A stretch of 17,547 nt of DNA from DATFMH01 sp035267045 (GCA_035267045.1 DATFMH010000033.1:1-17547), one strand, 5' to 3'. Shown: positions 1 to 7,140, numbered from the stretch's first letter. Notes: a model not told the origin generated them from the sequence alone. Made by a program: numbers and translations.

Positions 1-2
1 GA

Positions 3-524
3 TTATCTGATTGGATCGGCCCTAACCCGTCAGACAGATTGGATAAAAAATATCATAAGCTGTTACATAAACAGTGTCGGCTGGGTTTGCAAGAGGCCGG
101 TAGAGAATATTTACATGAGTTAGGTATCGGTTCGGTGATCCCCGAACTATTGATAAAAGGATATTTATTCCGGCATATAAATGAAGAAGATTCCACATCA
201 TTCATTGAGAGTAACCCGGTTATCAATCCCGCACACCCGGAAGGTTGGTGGTGTTTCAATGACGAACTGGAATTATATATCAAGAAGTTATCCGGCATTT
301 ACCGATGGATTATATTACCCAAAAGGCGTTGGTTATCCAGGGAATGTTATGTATCACATAAGAAAAGTACTGGCACAGAAAATGTACCGGTAGAAATAAA
401 CAGACATTTTTCTCAAAATATCCATCCTCTATTACTTATCCAGCTCGAACGGCTAAAGGAATCAACATGGACAGAAATCAGCCGTGGTTTTGTTGTGCCA
501 AATGAATGGCCGGCAATATCCTGA
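3..524 (+). CDS. Unrecognised protein, 3' end only (5' cut by window edge)
   Basis: The frame is open from base 3 to the TGA at 522-524, so this is most likely the C-terminal 173 residues of a longer protein. An internal TTG at 39 could serve as a start, but nothing supports it over a start outside the window. The visible protein is soluble, with no membrane segment or signal peptide. It is rich in aromatic and basic residues, with an EGWWCF stretch and a following IYRWIILPKRRW segment. I do not recognise a family or catalytic motif. It converges on the fatty acid 2-hydroxylase gene, with 37 bases between the two stop codons and no clear terminator hairpin there. A lipid or carotenoid role suggested by the neighbour would be a guess. 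Confidence 0.55.
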   Translation, partial: LSDWIGPNPSDRLDKKYHKLLHKQCRLGLQEAGREYLHELGIGSVIPELLIKGYLFRHINEEDSTSFIESNPVINPAHPEGWWCFNDELELYIKKLSGIYRWIILPKRRWLSRECYVSHKKSTGTENVPVEINRHFSQNIHPLLLIQLERLKESTWTEISRGFVVPNEWPAIS

Positions 525-561
525 AAAATTTATTAAGAGATAATTGTTACTTATGATACAG

Positions 562-1167
562 TTATTCAGGCGGCATTGATCTGAATATGTAATCCCAAAG
601 GGGAGATGATACTCCAAACGCTTTGTCGGGATACTTATAATGATGCAGGCTGTGGTGCCGGACAATCGGTTTAAGAAACTTCGGATAATGTCTTGAGTGT
701 GTGGCGTAATGAATAAACGCATATAACAGATAACCTGTTAAAAAACCGGGCAGGAAAATGTATACATACTGTTGCATCACCATATAAATGACCGTAAAAA
801 GTACCGAAATTATGATCAACGCCGGCACCGGTGGCATAAAAAGACGCTCTTTGTCTCTTGGATATTCATGATGAACACCATGTATTGTGTAATGAAGTTT
901 TTGAACTAATTCGGATTCTGTTATGAAATGAAAAACATAACGATGCATAAGGTATTCAAACAGTGTCCAGAATAAAACAGCACCAAGAAATATCAGGATT
1001 GCGGATGATAAATGCATAACTACCTCCTCCTGGTAACCGACATATAGTAAGAGACCAATAATTGGTATATATACACTTAAGGTTATGGAAGGCGAGGTTT
1101 TGGTTAATGCTTCAAGTGCCGGATTCTGAAATAGTGTCCCTTGTCCTTGATTCTTAATATCACTCAT
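562..1167 (-). CDS. Fatty acid 2-hydroxylase family protein (membrane di-iron)
   Basis: This 201-residue integral membrane protein belongs to the fatty acid hydroxylase/sterol desaturase superfamily. The His clusters of a membrane di-iron oxygenase are all visible: H75 and H80 in HRYVFH, H92/H96/H99/H100 in HYTIHGVHH, H153 and H157 in HYATH, and H171/H172/H175/H176 in HHSLHH. The closing FGVSSPLWDYIF segment is typical of eukaryotic FA2H/Scs7, which add a 2-hydroxyl to the N-acyl chain of sphingolipids. That points away from the carotenoid hydroxylases, which share the His pattern. Hydrophobic stretches lie at about 29-45, 52-70, 112-132 and 135-152. Bacteria of this group often make sphingolipids, so 2-hydroxylation of ceramide or another acyl lipid is the likely role. 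No partner gene such as serine palmitoyltransferase is in the window. The start is ATG at 1165-1167 with no evident Shine-Dalgarno. Confidence 0.85.
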   Translation of the reverse strand: MSDIKNQGQGTLFQNPALEALTKTSPSITLSVYIPIIGLLLYVGYQEEVVMHLSSAILIFLGAVLFWTLFEYLMHRYVFHFITESELVQKLHYTIHGVHHEYPRDKERLFMPPVPALIIISVLFTVIYMVMQQYVYIFLPGFLTGYLLYAFIHYATHSRHYPKFLKPIVRHHSLHHYKYPDKAFGVSSPLWDYIFRSMPPE

Positions 1168-1341
1168 GACTGTTTAGCTTTTAATTAAGTAGTTGAGTAA
1201 TAAACCCTGGAATTAAAAATAAGTTATTGAATAATTAGTAATATGTTACTGTTATTAATAAAAAAAAGGGTTATAGATTTATATATAAAATATTTCTACT
1301 ACTTATCGTTCGTATTCCTTTAACCAACATGCCCAATGGCA

Positions 1342-1386
1342 AATCAGGTTTTAAATATCTATCCATTCTTGTTGTAAAACCTGATT
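1342..1386. repeat. 12-base perfect inverted repeat, 21-base loop
   Basis: AATCAGGTTTTA at 1342-1353 is exactly complementary to TAAAACCTGATT at 1375-1386, with 21 bases between the arms. No T-run follows on either strand, so it is not an intrinsic terminator. It could be an operator, an RNA stem or a mobile-element relic. The arms resemble a second pair at 1582-1589 and 1637-1644 (core AGGTTT with AAACCT). A 10-base palindrome, CTTTATAAAG, follows at 1391-1400. Confidence 0.6.
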
Positions 1387-1404
1387 ACAGCTTTATAAAG
1401 TTCC

Positions 1405-1500
1405 ATGATAAGAGTTTACGGTTTTAAAATTCTTTTGGCCTTGCTCTTGTTCAAAAATCCTGGTTTTGCAAAGCCTTCTATGAGAAAAGAATTATTGTAA
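1405..1500 (+). CDS. 31-codon ORF resembling a signal peptide; possible gene remnant
   Basis: ATG at 1405 opens 31 codons ending at TAA 1498-1500. The start MIRVYGFK is followed by the hydrophobic core ILLALLLF and a Gly-Phe-Ala site, so it looks like a type I signal peptide with only nine residues after the predicted cut. If the frame shifts by one base at the stop, reading continues for 12 more codons (KEWLKNGSNYIV) to a stop at 1535-1537. That is compatible with the remnant of a longer exported protein. There is no strong ribosome binding site, only an A-rich AAAG upstream. It could equally be chance, or a small secreted peptide. No homologue is recognised. Confidence 0.22.
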   Translation: MIRVYGFKILLALLLFKNPGFAKPSMRKELL

Positions 1501-1566
1501 GGAATGGTTAAAAAACGGGTCTAATTATATAGTGTGATGATCATTATTCAAAACTATAACCAACAA

Positions 1567-1717
1567 CCAAGGGTCCCTTGGTGAGGTTTAAATGAATAAA
1601 TCATTACGAATAAGAGAAGCAGAAAATTAACCATAAAAACCTCATAGTGCTCTCTTCAAATAAAAGATGAGATCAAAAAGGGCCGGTCCGTTTTAAAAAA
1701 ATGGGGCGGCTTTTTTT
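1567..1717 (+). ncRNA. Candidate small structured RNA ending at an intrinsic terminator
   Basis: Three stacked structural elements lie on the plus strand without a convincing ORF. A hairpin with 6-base arms CCAAGG and CCTTGG sits at 1567-1581; as DNA it is a 15-base palindrome with a central T. A stem pairs TGAGGTTT (1582-1589) with AAACCTCA (1637-1644), starting on the next base. A terminator hairpin with a U-run closes the unit at 1682-1717. The 5' end is unknown, since no promoter is obvious. The unit could also be the 3' untranslated part of a transcript from the small ORF at 1405. The boundaries are inferred from structure alone. Confidence 0.27.
1682..1717 (+). terminator. Intrinsic terminator with no full-length gene upstream
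   Basis: GCCGGTCC (1682-1689) pairs with GGGGCGGC (1703-1710), giving seven of eight pairs including one G-U. The loop is A/T-rich and seven T residues follow at 1711-1717. The direction is plus, but the nearest plus-strand gene of size upstream ends at 524, beyond a gene on the opposite strand. It therefore should end a transcript made within 1168-1680. Confidence 0.6.
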
Positions 1718-1877
1718 ATTAAGAATACATAGCAGCCGGTTCCGAATACCAAGGTATATAGTTATAAATCTTTCAATAAAGTTTAACGGTAAAGTTTCGT
1801 AATTCTTTTGTAACAAATCACTTATGAGTATCTCATGATTTTAATAACGTTAAATAGTAACGAATAATTGGAGATTT

Positions 1878-2273
1878 ATGCTTGGGAAAATTAGAAAAAT
1901 TTCAGTTTATCTTTGTCTGATAGCCGGTATCGCATTAACATTTAATGGTTGTGCTACATTATTCAAAGGTACGTCAGACAATGTTAATTTATCTTCAGAA
2001 CCCGCCGGTGCAAAGGTATATGTAAATGGTAATTTGATGGGAACCACACCGGTAAAACTGAAATTAAAATCCAGTGATACTTATCAAATTGAATTCAAAA
2101 AAAACGGTTACACCACAAAAACATATAATTTAACGAATCATGTCGGAGCAGGTTGGATTGTGCTCGATGTTCTGGGTGGACTGGTACCGATAATTGTTGA
2201 TGCAGCTACAAATTCCTGGTATAAGCTTGATCAATCTAATTTTAATGCTGTACTAGCCAGTCAACAGCCTTAA
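1878..2273 (+). CDS. PEGA-domain lipoprotein
   Basis: The protein has 131 residues and begins with a lipoprotein signal peptide: basic start, hydrophobic core at about 8-22, then FNGC with Cys25 as the likely lipidated residue. Asn at -2 makes the lipobox imperfect. A PEGA domain follows at about 38-86, with SSEPAGAKVYVNG, a TTPVKLKL strand and KKNGY as its landmarks. PEGA domains are small beta-rich modules common in envelope proteins. Residues 88-112 form a Gly/Val/Ile-rich hydrophobic segment ending in DAATNSW, seen in a recurring family of small PEGA lipoproteins. GGAG at 1870-1873 lies four bases before the ATG. The gene stands alone and ends in a bidirectional terminator. It is probably anchored in the envelope; its exact function is unknown. 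Confidence 0.8.
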   Translation: MLGKIRKISVYLCLIAGIALTFNGCATLFKGTSDNVNLSSEPAGAKVYVNGNLMGTTPVKLKLKSSDTYQIEFKKNGYTTKTYNLTNHVGAGWIVLDVLGGLVPIIVDAATNSWYKLDQSNFNAVLASQQP

Positions 2274-2335
2274 TTTTAATTAAGAGTACTTAATACGTAC
2301 CTTAAATAATGTGAGTAAAGTCATAAACAACATTT

Positions 2336-2378
2336 AAAAAAAGAGCCGCTTCGGAAATAAACCCAGGCGGCTCTTTTT
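2336..2378. terminator. Bidirectional intrinsic terminator
   Basis: AGAGCCGC (2342-2349) is perfectly complementary to GCGGCTCT (2367-2374). An A-run precedes it and a T-run follows, so the stem can lengthen to about 12 pairs and works in both directions. It lies between the converging PEGA lipoprotein gene (plus) and the M20 dipeptidase gene (minus), and should end both transcripts, including the Bat block. Confidence 0.85.
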
Positions 2379-2393
2379 AGATCTAATTAGGTA

Positions 2394-3767
2394 TTACTTA
2401 TAATCTTCCAGCACTTCAAAGAAGCGGGCGGAGGTTTTTATCCCCCGGTGAAAATCTTTGAGATGGAAATGTTCGTTGGGTGAGTGAATGGCATCACTAT
2501 CCAATCCAAAACCCATAAGAATCGAGTTGACCCCGAGAATCTTTTTGAAGTCGGCTACGATAGGTATGGAGCCGCCTTCACGGGCGAACAAGGGTTCTTT
2601 ACCATAAACTTCTTTGAAGGCCTGGGCGGCAGCCTGCATACCGTAAAATTCCATATCCGTTATAGCAGGGGATCCTCCATGATGTTCCGTGATTTTTACT
2701 GTCACATAATCAGGAGTAATCTCTTTGACATACGATTCAAATAAACGGGCTATTTCTTTTGGATCCTGATCCGGAACCAGACGCATGCTTACCTTGGCAC
2801 CGGCCTTTGATGGCAATACCGTCTTCGCACCTTCACCCTGATAACCACCCCATAGTCCATTTACGTCAAGTGATGGCCGGCCGGATGCTCTTTCAAGTGT
2901 AGTGTAACCTTTTTCACCGAAAGTTTTCTTTATACCCAATTCTTTTTTGTATGCGTCTTCGTGGAAGGGTAATTTTTTGTACTCTTCATGTTCTTCATCG
3001 GACAGGTCGATCACCTTATCATAAAAACCGGGTATTTGAACCACACCGTTTTCATCTTTCAGTTTGGTAATCATTTCACAAAGAACATTCGCCGGGTTGG
3101 CAACTGCACCGCCGTAAACCCCGGAATGAAGATCACGGTTAGGACCGAAGACCTCGATTTCCATATAGGTAAGTCCGCGCAGACCATAAGTGATTGACGG
3201 TGTATCTTCGGCGAACATGGAAGTATCAGAAATGAGTACCATGTCGCAGCTCAACAGTTCTTTATGTTCTTCGAGGAAAGGAACAAGGCTTGGTGATCCG
3301 ATCTCTTCCTCTCCTTCAAAAATAAATTTCACATTTACCGGTAGTTCACCATGAGTTTTCAAAACGGATTCAACGCTTTTAACGTGGATATAAGCCTGTC
3401 CTTTGTCATCCGCCGATCCGCGTGCGTAAAGCTTCCCGTCTACTACAGTGGGTTCGAAGGGGGGATTATCCCATAAATCAATCGGATCAGGTGGTTGAAC
3501 ATCATAATGACCGTAAATAAGTACGGTTGGTTTATCAGAACCCACCCCGGAATGTTCCGCATAGACAATAGGATTACCGGGTGTTTCAAATATTTTTACT
3601 TCATCAATCCCGACATTTTGTAGTTGATCGGAAAGGTAGTTTGCAGCTTTCTTAATATCGTCTTTACGCTGCGAATCCGTACTTATACTTGGAATGCGCA
3701 GCCAGTTAAACAACTCTTCTTCGAAGCGATTTTTATTATCATCAATATATTTAAGTGTATCTGGCAT
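2394..3767 (-). CDS. M20 family metallo-dipeptidase
   Basis: This 457-residue cytoplasmic zinc peptidase is of the M20 type (CNDP dipeptidase/PepV/ArgE superfamily) and probably cleaves dipeptides or other short peptides. The expected metal and catalytic residues are present: H87 and D89 in YGHYDVQP, bridging D120 in ARGSADDKG, the catalytic Glu pair E154-E155 in EGEEEIGS, D181, and H428 in DAIHSPNEH. The lid/dimerisation domain at about 195-360 contains H214 in DLHSGVYGG, typical of the CNDP-like branch. Length is normal for the family. There is no signal peptide. The ATG at 3765-3767 lies only 25 bases after the batE stop codon, so it is probably the last gene of the Bat transcript. Annotation often calls such proteins dipeptidase or peptidase M20. 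The exact substrate cannot be read from sequence. Confidence 0.9.
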   Translation of the reverse strand: MPDTLKYIDDNKNRFEEELFNWLRIPSISTDSQRKDDIKKAANYLSDQLQNVGIDEVKIFETPGNPIVYAEHSGVGSDKPTVLIYGHYDVQPPDPIDLWDNPPFEPTVVDGKLYARGSADDKGQAYIHVKSVESVLKTHGELPVNVKFIFEGEEEIGSPSLVPFLEEHKELLSCDMVLISDTSMFAEDTPSITYGLRGLTYMEIEVFGPNRDLHSGVYGGAVANPANVLCEMITKLKDENGVVQIPGFYDKVIDLSDEEHEEYKKLPFHEDAYKKELGIKKTFGEKGYTTLERASGRPSLDVNGLWGGYQGEGAKTVLPSKAGAKVSMRLVPDQDPKEIARLFESYVKEITPDYVTVKITEHHGGSPAITDMEFYGMQAAAQAFKEVYGKEPLFAREGGSIPIVADFKKILGVNSILMGFGLDSDAIHSPNEHFHLKDFHRGIKTSARFFEVLEDYK

Positions 3768-3792
3768 AATAATGTACTCTTGAAATTTCAGT

Positions 3793-4623
3793 TTATAATA
3801 CTTTTATATCTTTTTTGGGTATCCAACCGTACAAACCGTTGCTCATACGAATATAATACCAATTGTCGCGACGGGCACTTTTCTCCTTATCAACGGTGAA
3901 CGTATACCCCTCATAAGCAATACTGACTACCCCCGCGTTTTTATTTGGTTTCTCATTGACATTGGCTTCCTTCATTATCATCACTCCCTTACTGTACCGT
4001 CGGGTATGGTAATCTACAAATCCGGTTGTAAGAAGGAACAGTATGCCGAGTAATGTGAGGATTATCCCGGAATAGCGCAATGTTTTTTTATACTTCTCAA
4101 TGAACCAAACACCAACGATTAGCAGGATGCCCGCATTTAATATTAAAAGGCTGATGATGAGCAGGGTGTGGGCTCCAATGTCATTTTGAAGCCAATTGAG
4201 TGCACGGTCCCAGGGTAATTCAGGTAATTCGGCTGATTTGTGACTTAAATGGTTGGATAGATAGTTCAATCCCTGCTGTGCCTGTTTCCGTGTCTCCGGA
4301 TATTTCGAGGCTCTGAGAAAATAGTATTTGGCTTTACCCAGTGAATCCGTATTGAGATAGGTAAGTCCCATATTCAGAAATAATGCCCCGGAACCGGTGT
4401 TGGTGTGTTCGATGGCGTGATAAAGGCCGAGTGCCGATTTATAATGTTTCTTCTCATTCTGGAGGTTCGCCTTATCAAAAATAGCCTGGGGGGTCAATCC
4501 TTTAAGAGAATCAGGCAATTGACTGGATTGAGCATTCACCGATTGCGTAATGGCGGAGCTTATTGTCAACAACAACAAACTTACCAGAAGAGCAAAGATA
4601 TTTATATTTTTATGTCCAATCAT
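3793..4623 (-). CDS. batE: BatE-like protein: TPR, two membrane segments, SH3 domain
   Basis: The protein has 276 residues. A signal peptide (about 1-31, ending VNA before Gln32) is followed by TPR-like helices at about 45-120 and a linker. Two membrane helices at about 152-174 and 184-203 come next, then a C-terminal bacterial SH3 domain at about 212-276 with the NWYYIRMSNGLYGWI pattern. This is the layout of BatE in the Bacteroides aerotolerance operon. Its ATG overlaps the batD stop by four bases (ATGA), which suggests translational coupling. The SH3 part may bind peptidoglycan or peptide; that is inferred from the domain type. The molecular role of BatE is not well defined. The family call rests on both domain order and position after batD. 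Confidence 0.82.
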   Translation of the reverse strand: MIGHKNINIFALLVSLLLLTISSAITQSVNAQSSQLPDSLKGLTPQAIFDKANLQNEKKHYKSALGLYHAIEHTNTGSGALFLNMGLTYLNTDSLGKAKYYFLRASKYPETRKQAQQGLNYLSNHLSHKSAELPELPWDRALNWLQNDIGAHTLLIISLLILNAGILLIVGVWFIEKYKKTLRYSGIILTLLGILFLLTTGFVDYHTRRYSKGVMIMKEANVNEKPNKNAGVVSIAYEGYTFTVDKEKSARRDNWYYIRMSNGLYGWIPKKDIKVL

Positions 4624-6428
4624 AGTGTCTTGCGCAGATCATTAAGGATGTTTTGACTCATCCGGATATCACGGTTAAGATCTTCCTGTGAAGTCAGCGG
4701 GGCAAAACGTATCGTCGAACATTTATCCAGGATACGTTTAATCTGTGATACTAATTGTGGATTGATATTTTGCTTTTGTAAATGGCTGATATATTCTTCA
4801 TCTGAAAGCCCTGCTTTAGGCAGATTAAGCTTGTCACCAATGTAACCGGACAATGCCATGTGTAACTGTGAATAAGCTGTTTTTATATCACCCGAAGTAG
4901 CAATTTCCGAGGCTTCTTCCAGCCGCTTTTTCGCATTATCCAATGCGGTATGGGAACGGGCAAAACGGGAATCATTTTGCATCCGGTCGCGGTATTGTTT
5001 CTGCCAGAACCCCACACCAATGAATAAAAATGGTAAAATTATACCTACCCAGAACCACCAAACTGTGAAAATCGAGTTGTATGTAAGTGAAGCCCATGAT
5101 GCCAAACCGGTTACAGGTTGTATGGATAACGCATTATTTTGTGAGACAGAAGTACCAACATTACCGGGGCTATTAATTACATGAATTGTGATAGTCGGAA
5201 GCGTTTTGATGGAAAAATGTCGGCGATCATTATTAAAATATGCAATTTTAGCAGCTGGTATGGTATATGTTCCAATCTTACGGGCAACAAGTACATCCGT
5301 AAATGTCTTGGTTCCCTGAATTAAATTTCCTTTTCGGTTAATATCTGATTTTTGTTGTGGCTGATAGGTTTCAAAAGCATCAGGGAAATTATATTTTGGC
5401 TGTGAGAGCAATGCGATATTGCCCACCCCTTTGATTTTCGTGGTAACTTCAATCGATTCACCAAGTTTAACCTGCCTGTCACTGGCTGTTCGTGAAATTG
5501 TAAATTTTCCTACGGCACCAATATCTTTTACACCCGAAGGTGCTGGTGGAAGATCCCTGACATTAATAGAGACGGGATCGGTCTTCAAATCAACATTTCG
5601 CTGACTGCTGCCAAATCCACCAAAACCACTAAAAAAACTGCTGAAAGGATCCTGATTATTGTTGTTATAACGAACAGAGCAGGATACTTCAAAAGGACTG
5701 ATAGTTAATTTATGATTCTTGCTCGGGAACAAAGCATATTTCATTAAAACGGCTTTGCGATAACGAACACCATTAATAATGGTTGAAACGGCTTGCGGTT
5801 GTTGAGTCTGGTCGAATTCTTCTTTCCAGAACCCTTCGGCTTTCCATCCCGGGTTAGGTTGATAGGATGTTACATCCAGACTGCTTTTGAAATAAAGTAC
5901 TACATTAGCTGTGATTTGCTGACCGATATAAGGATGATGATTGGAAACTTCCATCTTCAAAAAGATATCCGGTTTTTTCCCCTTACTACTGTGATTATTG
6001 GCAGCTTTATTCCGGTCCCGGATTGTTATATGTATGGGTTCGGTTTTGTAAGCTTTGCCGTCCACTTTAACACTGACGGGCGGGATAATGAACTTACCGG
6101 GTTTTTCAGCCTGCAGATAATATTGATAGGCATAGCTTCTGCTTGAGACGCCGTTAACATAGGAATAATTGGTGGATGTGGAAGGTGTTTTACTTAAATA
6201 TTGCAAACCCTGTAGTTGGGGTAATTCAGGATTCGAAACATTAGTGAAGTTTTTTCCGCTAACATTGATTTTTAAAACGACCCGTTCACCGGTAAAAATT
6301 TCTGTCTCTGAAATCGTGCCATTAACCTGCACAGATTGAGCGAGTACTGAATGTCCTGCCAGGAATAGCATAAGAAAGACACCATAAGCACTAAGAAAAT
6401 GTAAAACCCCTTTACCAGTCTTTCGCAT
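4620..6428 (-). CDS. batD: BatD aerotolerance-type membrane protein
   Basis: From the ATG at 6426-6428 the protein is 602 residues. It has a signal peptide (about 1-30, ending VLA before Gln31), a long beta-rich periplasmic part with repeated Ig-like segments as in the BatD/oxygen-tolerance family, a membrane helix at about 455-474, and a cytoplasmic helical tail of about 127 residues. The frame stays open further upstream to a TTG at 6468-6470, with AGGAG ten bases before it. That start would add 14 very basic residues and lengthen the overlap with batC from 17 to 59 bases. I prefer the ATG because it gives a normal signal peptide. BatD is thought to work with the VWA-domain proteins BatA and BatB in envelope stress tolerance, but neither is in this window. 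Confidence 0.88.
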   Translation of the reverse strand: MRKTGKGVLHFLSAYGVFLMLFLAGHSVLAQSVQVNGTISETEIFTGERVVLKINVSGKNFTNVSNPELPQLQGLQYLSKTPSTSTNYSYVNGVSSRSYAYQYYLQAEKPGKFIIPPVSVKVDGKAYKTEPIHITIRDRNKAANNHSSKGKKPDIFLKMEVSNHHPYIGQQITANVVLYFKSSLDVTSYQPNPGWKAEGFWKEEFDQTQQPQAVSTIINGVRYRKAVLMKYALFPSKNHKLTISPFEVSCSVRYNNNNQDPFSSFFSGFGGFGSSQRNVDLKTDPVSINVRDLPPAPSGVKDIGAVGKFTISRTASDRQVKLGESIEVTTKIKGVGNIALLSQPKYNFPDAFETYQPQQKSDINRKGNLIQGTKTFTDVLVARKIGTYTIPAAKIAYFNNDRRHFSIKTLPTITIHVINSPGNVGTSVSQNNALSIQPVTGLASWASLTYNSIFTVWWFWVGIILPFLFIGVGFWQKQYRDRMQNDSRFARSHTALDNAKKRLEEASEIATSGDIKTAYSQLHMALSGYIGDKLNLPKAGLSDEEYISHLQKQNINPQLVSQIKRILDKCSTIRFAPLTSQEDLNRDIRMSQNILNDLRKTL

Positions 6429-7140
6429 TCTTTTTAGTAGATTTGGTTTTTTTCTTTTTGAAGTTCTCAAGCAACTTTTTCTCCTGATTCTGAAGCGCCT
6501 TCAATATTTGGTCAGCATCCGCTTTGCTCATTTTATCAGGATTAGATTGGGGCTGTTGTTTAGGTTTCTGACCCTGATTTTGATTCTGACCGTTCTGCTT
6601 ATTGTTCCCCTTGTTATTTTTGTTCTGATTTTGCTTGTTCTGGCTATTTTTCTGATTCTGTTTATTCTTGCCGTTCTTATTGTTCTTGTTATTCTTGTTA
6701 TTTTTATTCCGGTTTTTATTCTTCTTCTGTTGTTGTTTCTGTTTTCGGTAGGCAAGTTCGTAATTATATTTGGCCTGTGTATCAGAAGGATCCATTTGAA
6801 GAGCATTTTTATACATGCTCATTGCCTTACCCCACTTTTTCTGATCAGCATAGATATTGCCCATGTTATAACTGGCATGGGACATCTGCCCGGAATCTTT
6901 AACAAGATCTTTATACTGGTCGAATGTAGATAACGCTTCTCCGTATTTCTTCTCTTTAGCCAGCGTATTGCCAAGATTAAATAATATTTTGGCATTATTG
7001 GGATCTTGCTTCAGAGCTGCTCTATATATCTCTTCCGCTTTGGCGTAATCGCCATTTTTATAGGCTTTATTACCATCCCTGGCTTTATCTTTGCCGGATG
7101 GACTAATAAAAAGAAATAATATGAGAATAAGATATTTCAC
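6412..7140 (-). CDS. batC: BatC-like TPR protein with Lys/Asn/Gln-rich tail
   Basis: The 242-residue protein starts at GTG (7138-7140). A short hydrophobic start (about 3-13) is followed by three TPR units at about 18-50, 51-84 and 88-121. Residues 132-199 are a low-complexity Lys/Asn/Gln tract, and a conserved-looking helix (ADADQILKALQNQEKKLL) lies near 207-224. TPRs followed by a polar linker and this terminal helix are typical of BatC. The TPRs presumably bind partner proteins at the membrane. The gene overlaps the start of batD and is the first bat gene in the block, lying 103 bases after yebC. That gap contains TTGACA (minus strand) but no good matching -10, so whether it has its own promoter is open. 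The polar tract is likely to vary in length between relatives. Confidence 0.8.
   Translation of the reverse strand: MKYLILILFLFISPSGKDKARDGNKAYKNGDYAKAEEIYRAALKQDPNNAKILFNLGNTLAKEKKYGEALSTFDQYKDLVKDSGQMSHASYNMGNIYADQKKWGKAMSMYKNALQMDPSDTQAKYNYELAYRKQKQQQKKNKNRNKNNKNNKNNKNGKNKQNQKNSQNKQNQNKNNKGNNKQNGQNQNQGQKPKQQPQSNPDKMSKADADQILKALQNQEKKLLENFKKKKTKSTKKNAKDW

Larger units (their letters stand above)
1168..1877. other. 710-base gene-poor stretch with inverted repeats and an orphan terminator
   Basis: No substantial ORF is visible on either strand. The stretch must hold the promoter of the hydroxylase gene (reading left) and of the PEGA lipoprotein gene (reading right), but I see no convincing copy of the Bacteroidota -33/-7 promoter for either. 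It contains a 12-base inverted repeat (1342-1353 with 1375-1386), a 31-codon ORF resembling a signal peptide (1405-1500), a 15-base palindrome (1567-1581), a second inverted-repeat pair (1582-1589 with 1637-1644) and a plus-strand terminator (1682-1717). These are listed separately. A decayed secreted-protein gene or a small RNA locus would both fit. Confidence 0.6.

Noticed and set aside
1329..1427. 32-codon ORF beginning MPNGKSGFKYLS
   Set aside because: It consists largely of the inverted repeat and its loop, has no ribosome site and overlaps the signal-peptide-like ORF; most likely chance.
6508..6933. 141-codon plus-strand frame encoding a very hydrophobic protein
   Set aside because: It is the antisense of the Lys/Asn/Gln-rich codons of the batC-like gene; complementing A-rich codons yields Leu/Ile/Val-rich nonsense. 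The opposite strand carries the real TPR protein.
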